The translations under genes were made by a program, and so were the position numbers. A stretch of DNA of 64,000 nt, from NCBI GenBank assembly GCA_033782935.1, contig JAWQEG010000135.1, forward strand, positions 1,118,501 to 1,182,500, in the 5' to 3' direction. Below are positions 58,229 through 64,000 of this stretch, piece by piece. Within the stretch, counting starts at the first letter, position 1. Every line of letters begins with the position of its first letter. The DNA is from Petrolisthes cinctipes (taxonomy: Eukaryota > Arthropoda > Malacostraca > Decapoda > Porcellanidae). The notes under the pieces were generated by a model that saw only the letters and a program-made list of their open reading frames with translations, searched no databases and was not told the origin of the DNA.

Positions 58229-59644
58229 TTGGCCTGTATTTTGAAAATACTCTAACACGGAGTAGGCATGTACAGTTCGCTTCTGGGACCCCAAAATATC
58301 GAATTTTCGGGTGTTTTGGGCCTGAATTTGAAATATCGACTTTTGGCACCTAAAATATCGATTTTTAGCATGTTTTGGGCCTATATTTTGAAAATATTCT
58401 AGCACTGAGTAGGCATGTACAGATCGCTTCTGGGACACAAAAATATCTAATTTTCGGGTGTTTTGAGCCTGAATTTGAGATATAAACGGGTACAGATGAT
58501 GCATACACATGTTCAATTTGGGTACCTAAAATATCGATTTTTAGCATGTTTTGGGCCTGCATCTGAGTAGGCATGTTCAGGTCGCTTCTGGGACCCCAAA
58601 ATATCGAATTTTCGGGTGTTTGGAGCCTGAATTTGAGATATAAACGGGTACAGAAATGGCATGCACATATCGACTTTTGGGCACCTAAAAGATCGATTTT
58701 CAGTATGTTTTGAGCCTGTATTTTGAAAATACTCTAACACGGAGTAGGTATGTACAGTTCGCTTCAGGGACCCCAAAATATTGAATTTGCTGGTGTTTTG
58801 GGCCTGAATTTGAGATATCGACTTTGGGGTCCTAAAATATCGATTTTTAGCATGTTTTGGGCCAATATTTTGAAAAAATTCTAGCACTAAGTAGGCATGT
58901 ACAGATCACTTCTGGGACCCCAAAATATCGAATTTTCGGGTGTTTTGAGCCTGAATTTGAGATATAAACGGGTACAGATGATGCATGCACATATCGACTT
59001 TGGACACTTGAAATATCGATTTTTAGCATGTTTTGAGCCTATATTTTAAAAACATTCTACCACTGACTAGACATGTACAGATCGCTTCTGGGACCCAAAA
59101 TTATTAAATTTTCGGGTGTTTTGAGGTTGAATTTGAGATATAAACGAGTGCAGAAGATGCATACACATGTTGACTTTGGGCACCTAAAATATCGATTTTC
59201 AGCATGTTTTGGGCCTGCATCTGAGTAGGCATGTACAGATCGCGTCTGGAACCCCAAAATATCGAATTTTTGGGTGTTTGGAGCCTGAATTTGAGATATA
59301 AACGGGTACAGAAGATGCATGCACATATCGACTTTTGGGCACCTAAAAGATCGATTTTCAGTATGTTTTTGGCCTGTATTTTGAAAATACTCTAACACGG
59401 AGTAGGCATGTACAGTTCGCTTCTGGGACCCCAAAATATCGAATTTTCGGGTGTTTTGGGCCTGAATTTGAAATATCGACTTTGGGCACCTAAAATATCG
59501 ATTTTTAGCATGTTTTGGGCCTATATTTTGAAAATATTCTAGCACTGAGTAGGCATGTACAGATCGCTTCTGGGACCCCAAAATATCTAATTTTCGGGTG
59601 TTTTGAGCCTGAATTTGAGATATAAACGGGTACAGAAGATGCAT
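57365..59644. repeat. 1140-bp duplication
   Basis: Units from about 57365 to 58504 recur from about 58505 to 59644 at offset 1140. Both contain GAATTTGCTGGTGTTTTGG (57643 and 58783) and CGCGTCTGGAACC (58100 and 59240). The offset corresponds to about seven units. Confidence 0.75.
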
Positions 59645-60649
59645 GCACATATCGACTTTTGGGCACCTAAAATATCGATTTTGAGCATGTTTTCGGTCTG
59701 TATCTTGAAAACATTCTAACTAAGAGTAGGGATGTACAGATCACTTTTAGGACCCAAAAATACCGAATTTTCGGGTTTTTTGAGCCTGAATTTGAGATAT
59801 AAACGGGTACAGAAGATGCATGCACATATTGACTTTGGGCACCTAAAATATCGATTATCAGCATGTTTTGGGCCTGTATTTTGAAAATACTCTAAGACGG
59901 AGTAGTCATGTACAGATCGCTTCTGGGACCCAAAAATATCGAATTTTCGGGTGTTTTGAGCCTGAATTTGAGATATAAACGTGTACAGAAGATGCATGCA
60001 CATATCGGCTTTGGACACTTAAAATATCGATTTTAAGCATGTTTTGAGCCTATATTTTGAAAATATTCTAGTACTGAGTAGGCATGTACAGATCACTTCT
60101 GGGACCCCAAAATATCGAATTTTCGGGTGTTTTGAGGTTGAATTTGAGATATAAACGAGTGCAGAAGATGCATACACATGTTCAATTTGGGTACCTAAAA
60201 TATCGATTTTTAGCATGTTTTGGGAATGCATCTGAGTAGGCATGTACAGATTGCTTCTGGGACCCCAAAATATCGAATTTTCGGGTGTTTTGAGCCTGAA
60301 TTTGAGATATAAACGGGGACAGAAGATGCATGCACATATTGACTTTGGGCACCAAAAATATCGATTTTTAGCATGTTTTGGGCCTGTATTTTGGAAATAC
60401 TCTAACTAGGATTAGGCATGTACAGATCGCTTCTGGGACCCCATAATATCGAATTTTCGGGTGTTTTGAGCCTGAATTTTAGATATAAACGGGTACAGAA
60501 GATGCATGCACATATCGACTTTGGACACTTAAAATATCGATTTTTAGCATGTTTTGAGCCTATATTTTGAAAAAATTCTAGCACTGAGTAGGCATGTACA
60601 GATCACTTCTGGGACCCCAAAATATCGAATTTTCGGGTGTTTTGGGCCT

Positions 60650-62943
60650 GAATTTGAGATATCGACTTTGGGCACCTAAAATATCGACTTTCAGCATTTT
60701 TGGGCCTATATTTTGAAAACATTCTAGCACTAAGTAGGCATGTACATAACGCTTCTGGGCCTCAAAAATATCGAGTTTTTCGGTGTTTTGGACATGAATT
60801 TGCTATATCGACTTTGTGCACCTAAAATATCGATTTTTAGCATGTTTTGGGCCTATATTTTGAAAATATTCTAGCACTGAGTAGGCATGTACAGATCGCT
60901 TCTGGGACCCCAAAATATCGAATTCTCGGGTGTTTTGAGCCTGAATTTGAGATATAAACGGGTACAGATGATGCATGCACATATCGACTTTGGACACTTA
61001 AAATATCGATTTTTAGCATGTTTTGAGCCTATATTTTGAAAAAATTCTAGCACTGAGTAGGCATGTACAGATCACTTCTGGGACCCAAAAATATCGATTT
61101 TTCGGGTGTTTTGAGGTTAAATCTGGGATATAAACGGGTACAGAAGATGCATTTGCATATCGACTTTTGGGCACCTAAAAGATCGATTTTCAGTATGTTT
61201 TGAGCCTGTATTTTGAAAATACTCTAACACGGAGTAGGCATGTACAGTTCGCTTCTGGGACCCCAAAATATCGAATTTTCGGGTGTTTTGGGCCTTTAAT
61301 TTGAGATATCGACTTTGGGGACCTAAAATATCGATTTTTTGCATGTTTTGGGCCTATATTTTGAAAATATTCTAGCACTAAGTAGGCATGTACAGATCAC
61401 TTCTGGGACCCAAAAATATCGAATTTTCGGGAGTTTTGAGCCTGAATTTGAGATATAAACGGGTACAGATGATGCATGCAAATATCGACTTTGGACACTT
61501 AAAATATCGATTTTTAGCATGTTTTGAGCCTATATTTTGAAAAAATTCTAGCACTGAGTAGGCATGTACAGATCGCTTCTGGGACCCAAAAATAACGAAT
61601 TTTCGGGTGTTTTGAGGTTAAATTTGGGATATAAACGGGTACAGAAGATGCATTTACATTACGACTTTTGGGCACCTAAAAGATCGATTTTCAGTAAGTT
61701 TTGAGCCTGTATTTTGAAAATACTCTAACACGGAGTAGGCATGTACAGTTCGCTTCTGGGACCCCAAAATATCGGATTTTCGGGTGTTTTGGGCCTGAAT
61801 TTGAGATATCGACTTTGGGCACCTAAAATATCGACTTTCAGCATTTTTGGGCCTATATTTTGAAAACATTCTAGCACTAAGTAGGCATGTACATATCGCT
61901 TCTGGGCCTCAAAAATATCGAGTTTTTCGGTGTTTTGGACATGAATTTGCTATATCGACTTTGTGCACCTAAAATATCGATTTTTAGCATGTTTTGGGCC
62001 TATATTTTGAAAATATTCTAGCACTGAGTAGGCATGTACAGATCGCTTCTGGGACCCCAAAATATCGAATTTTCGGGTGTTTTGAGCCTGAATTTGAGAT
62101 ATAAACGGGTACAGATGATGCATGCACATATCGACTTTGGACACTTAAAATATCGATTTTTAGCATGTTTTGAGCCTATATTTTGAAAAAATTCTAGCAC
62201 TGAGTAGGCATGTACAGATCACTTCTGGGACCCAAAAATATCGATTTTTCGGGTGTTTTGAGGTTAAATCTGGGATATAAACGGGTACAGAAGATGCATT
62301 TGCATATCGACTTTTGGGCACCTAAAAGATCGATTTTCAGTATGTTTTGAGCCTGTATTTTGAAAATACTCTAACACGGAGTAGGCATGTACAGTTCGCT
62401 TCTGGGACCCCAAAATATCGAATTTTCGGGTGTTTTGGGCCTTTAATTTGAGATATCGACTTTGGGGACCAAAAATATCGATTTTTTGCATGTTTTGGGC
62501 CTATATTTTGAAAATATTCTAGCACTAAGTAGGCATGTACAGATCACTTCTGGGACCCAAAAATATCGAATTTTCGGGAGTTTTGAGCCTGAATTTGAGA
62601 TATAAACGGGTACAGATGATGCATGCAAATATCGACTTTGGACACTTAAAATATCGATTTTTAGCATGTTTTGAGCCTATATTTTGAAAAAATTCTAGCA
62701 CTGAGTAGGCATGTACAGATCGCTTCTGGGACCCAAAAATAACGAATTTTCGGGTGTTTTGAGGTTAAATTTGGGATATAAACGGGTACAGAAGATGCAT
62801 TTACATTACGACTTTTGGGCACCTAAAAGATCGATTTTCAGTATGTTTTGAGCCTGTATTTTGAAAATACTCTAACACAGAGTAGGCATGTACAGTTCGC
62901 TTCTGAGACCCAAAAATATCGAATTTTCATGTATTTTGAGCCT
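60650..62943. repeat. 1147-bp tandem duplication (two copies)
   Basis: Copy 1 is about 60650-61796 and copy 2 about 61797-62943, at offset 1147. Both carry the private variants TCGACTTTCAGCATTTTTGG, GGGCCTTTAATTTGAGATATC and GATGCATTTGCATATCG. Related units also occur at 2840-3420. Confidence 0.78.
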
Positions 62944-64000
62944 GAATTTGAGATATAAACGGGTACAGAAGATGCATCCACATATCGACTTTTGGGCACC
63001 TAAAAGATCGATTTTCAGTATGTTTTGGGCCTGTATATTGAAAATACTCTAACACGGAGTTGGCATGTACAGATCGCTTCTGAGACCCAAAAATATCGAA
63101 TTTTCGGGTGTTTTGATGTTGAATTTGGGATATAAACGGGTGCAGAAGATGCATACACATGTTGACTTTGGTCACCTAAAATATCGATTTTCAGCTTGTT
63201 TTGGGACTGTATTTTGAAAATACTCTAACACGGAGTAAGCAAGTACAGATCGCTTCTGGGACCCCAAAATATCGAATTTTCGGGTGTTTTGAGCCTGAAT
63301 TTGAGATATAAACGGGTACAGAAGATGCATCCACATATCGACTTTTGGGCACCTAAAAGATCGATTTTCAGTATGTTTTGGGCCTGTATATTGAAAATAC
63401 TCTAACACGGAGTTGGCATGTACAGATCGCTTCTGGGATCCCCAAAATATCGAATTTTTGGGTGTTTTTGGCCTGAATTTGAGATATCGACTTTGGGCAC
63501 CTGAAATATCGATTTTTAGCATGATTTGGGCCTATATTTTGAAAATATTCTAGCACTGAGTAGGCATGTACAGATCGCTTCTTGGACCCAAAATTATCGA
63601 ATTTTCGGGTGTTTTGAGGTTGAATTTGGGATATAAACGGGTGCAGAAGATGCATACCCATGTTGACTTTGGTCACCTAAAATATCGATTTTCAGCTTGT
63701 TTTGGGCCTGTATTTTGAAAATACTCTAACACGGAGTAAGCAAGTACAGATCGCTTCTGGGACCCCAAAATATCGAATTTTCGGATGTTTTGAGCCTGAA
63801 TTTGAGATATAAACGGGTACAGAAGATGCATCCACATATCGACTTTTGGGCACCTAAAAGATCGATTTTCAGTATGTTTTGGGCCTGTATATTGAAAATA
63901 CTCTAACACGGAGTAGGCATGTACAGATCGCATCTGGGACCCCAAAATATCGAATTTTTGGGTGTTTTTGGCCTGAATTTGAGATATCGACTTTGGGCAC

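Larger units (their letters stand above)
37942..64000. repeat. Satellite DNA array, right arm (same family)
   Basis: The same satellite family resumes immediately after the retrotransposon, in the same orientation and with the same landmarks, and runs off the window edge. The first bases (TTGAGCATGTTTTGGGTCTG from 37941) continue the unit broken at 30510, so the two arms were one array before the insertion. Block duplications are more recent-looking here than in the left arm. Nothing unrelated to the satellite was seen. Confidence 0.97.

Noticed and set aside
1..64000. CENP-B box in the satellite
   Set aside because: I found no TTCG....A..CGGG-type motif in the conserved parts of the unit. 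Centromere function cannot be called from sequence alone.

Overview
The window is eukaryotic satellite DNA carrying one retrotransposon. Positions 1-30508 and 37942-64000 (about 56.5 kb) are an AT-rich tandem satellite. Between them sits a GC-richer element of about 7.4 kb with spliceosomal introns, a reverse transcriptase, RNase H and a tyrosine recombinase. An intron-bearing DIRS-type retrotransposon inside a large satellite points to an animal. The sequence alone does not name the species. I see no host gene, tRNA, rRNA or CRISPR array. The many short open frames in the satellite are by-products of its repetition.

Satellite: the basic unit is about 176 bp and is itself two diverged halves of about 88 bp, each opening with an AAAATATCGA motif. 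Shortened units of about 150 bp and about 160 bp are interspersed. Different units recur in fixed order, giving a higher-order pattern. This pattern is overlaid by recent block duplications with offsets of about 0.68, 1.14, 1.15, 1.17, 1.69, 1.81, 2.14, 2.17, 2.49, 3.0, 3.49, 4.0-4.5 and 5.08 kb. Some neighbouring copies look almost identical over 2 kb or more. Blocks near the left edge (2.8-5.4 kb) reappear near the right edge (61-63.7 kb).

Retrotransposon (30509-37941): the order is a left terminal segment, a 212-bp inverted terminal repeat (ITR), a leader, gag in three exons, pol (RT, RNase H, a Dam-methylase-like region), a tyrosine recombinase overlapping the pol stop, a poly(A) signal, an internal complementary region (ICR), the right ITR and a right terminal segment. 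The ICR is the reverse complement of the right end joined to the left end, which is the DIRS hallmark and fixes both termini. The element sits in a TTTT run of the satellite with no target-site duplication beyond a 2-bp core, as expected for recombinase-mediated insertion of a circle. The ITRs are identical by eye, so the insertion is young. Pol carries one in-frame TGA between RT and RNase H, so this copy is probably not autonomous.

How the parts should work together (family knowledge): Gag packages the RNA, RT and RNase H copy it, the ITRs and ICR allow a full-length circle to form, and the recombinase inserts the circle. Gag needs two introns removed. A third intron must be removed to join an upstream pol-frame exon, which overlaps gag exon 3 in another frame, to the RT domain.
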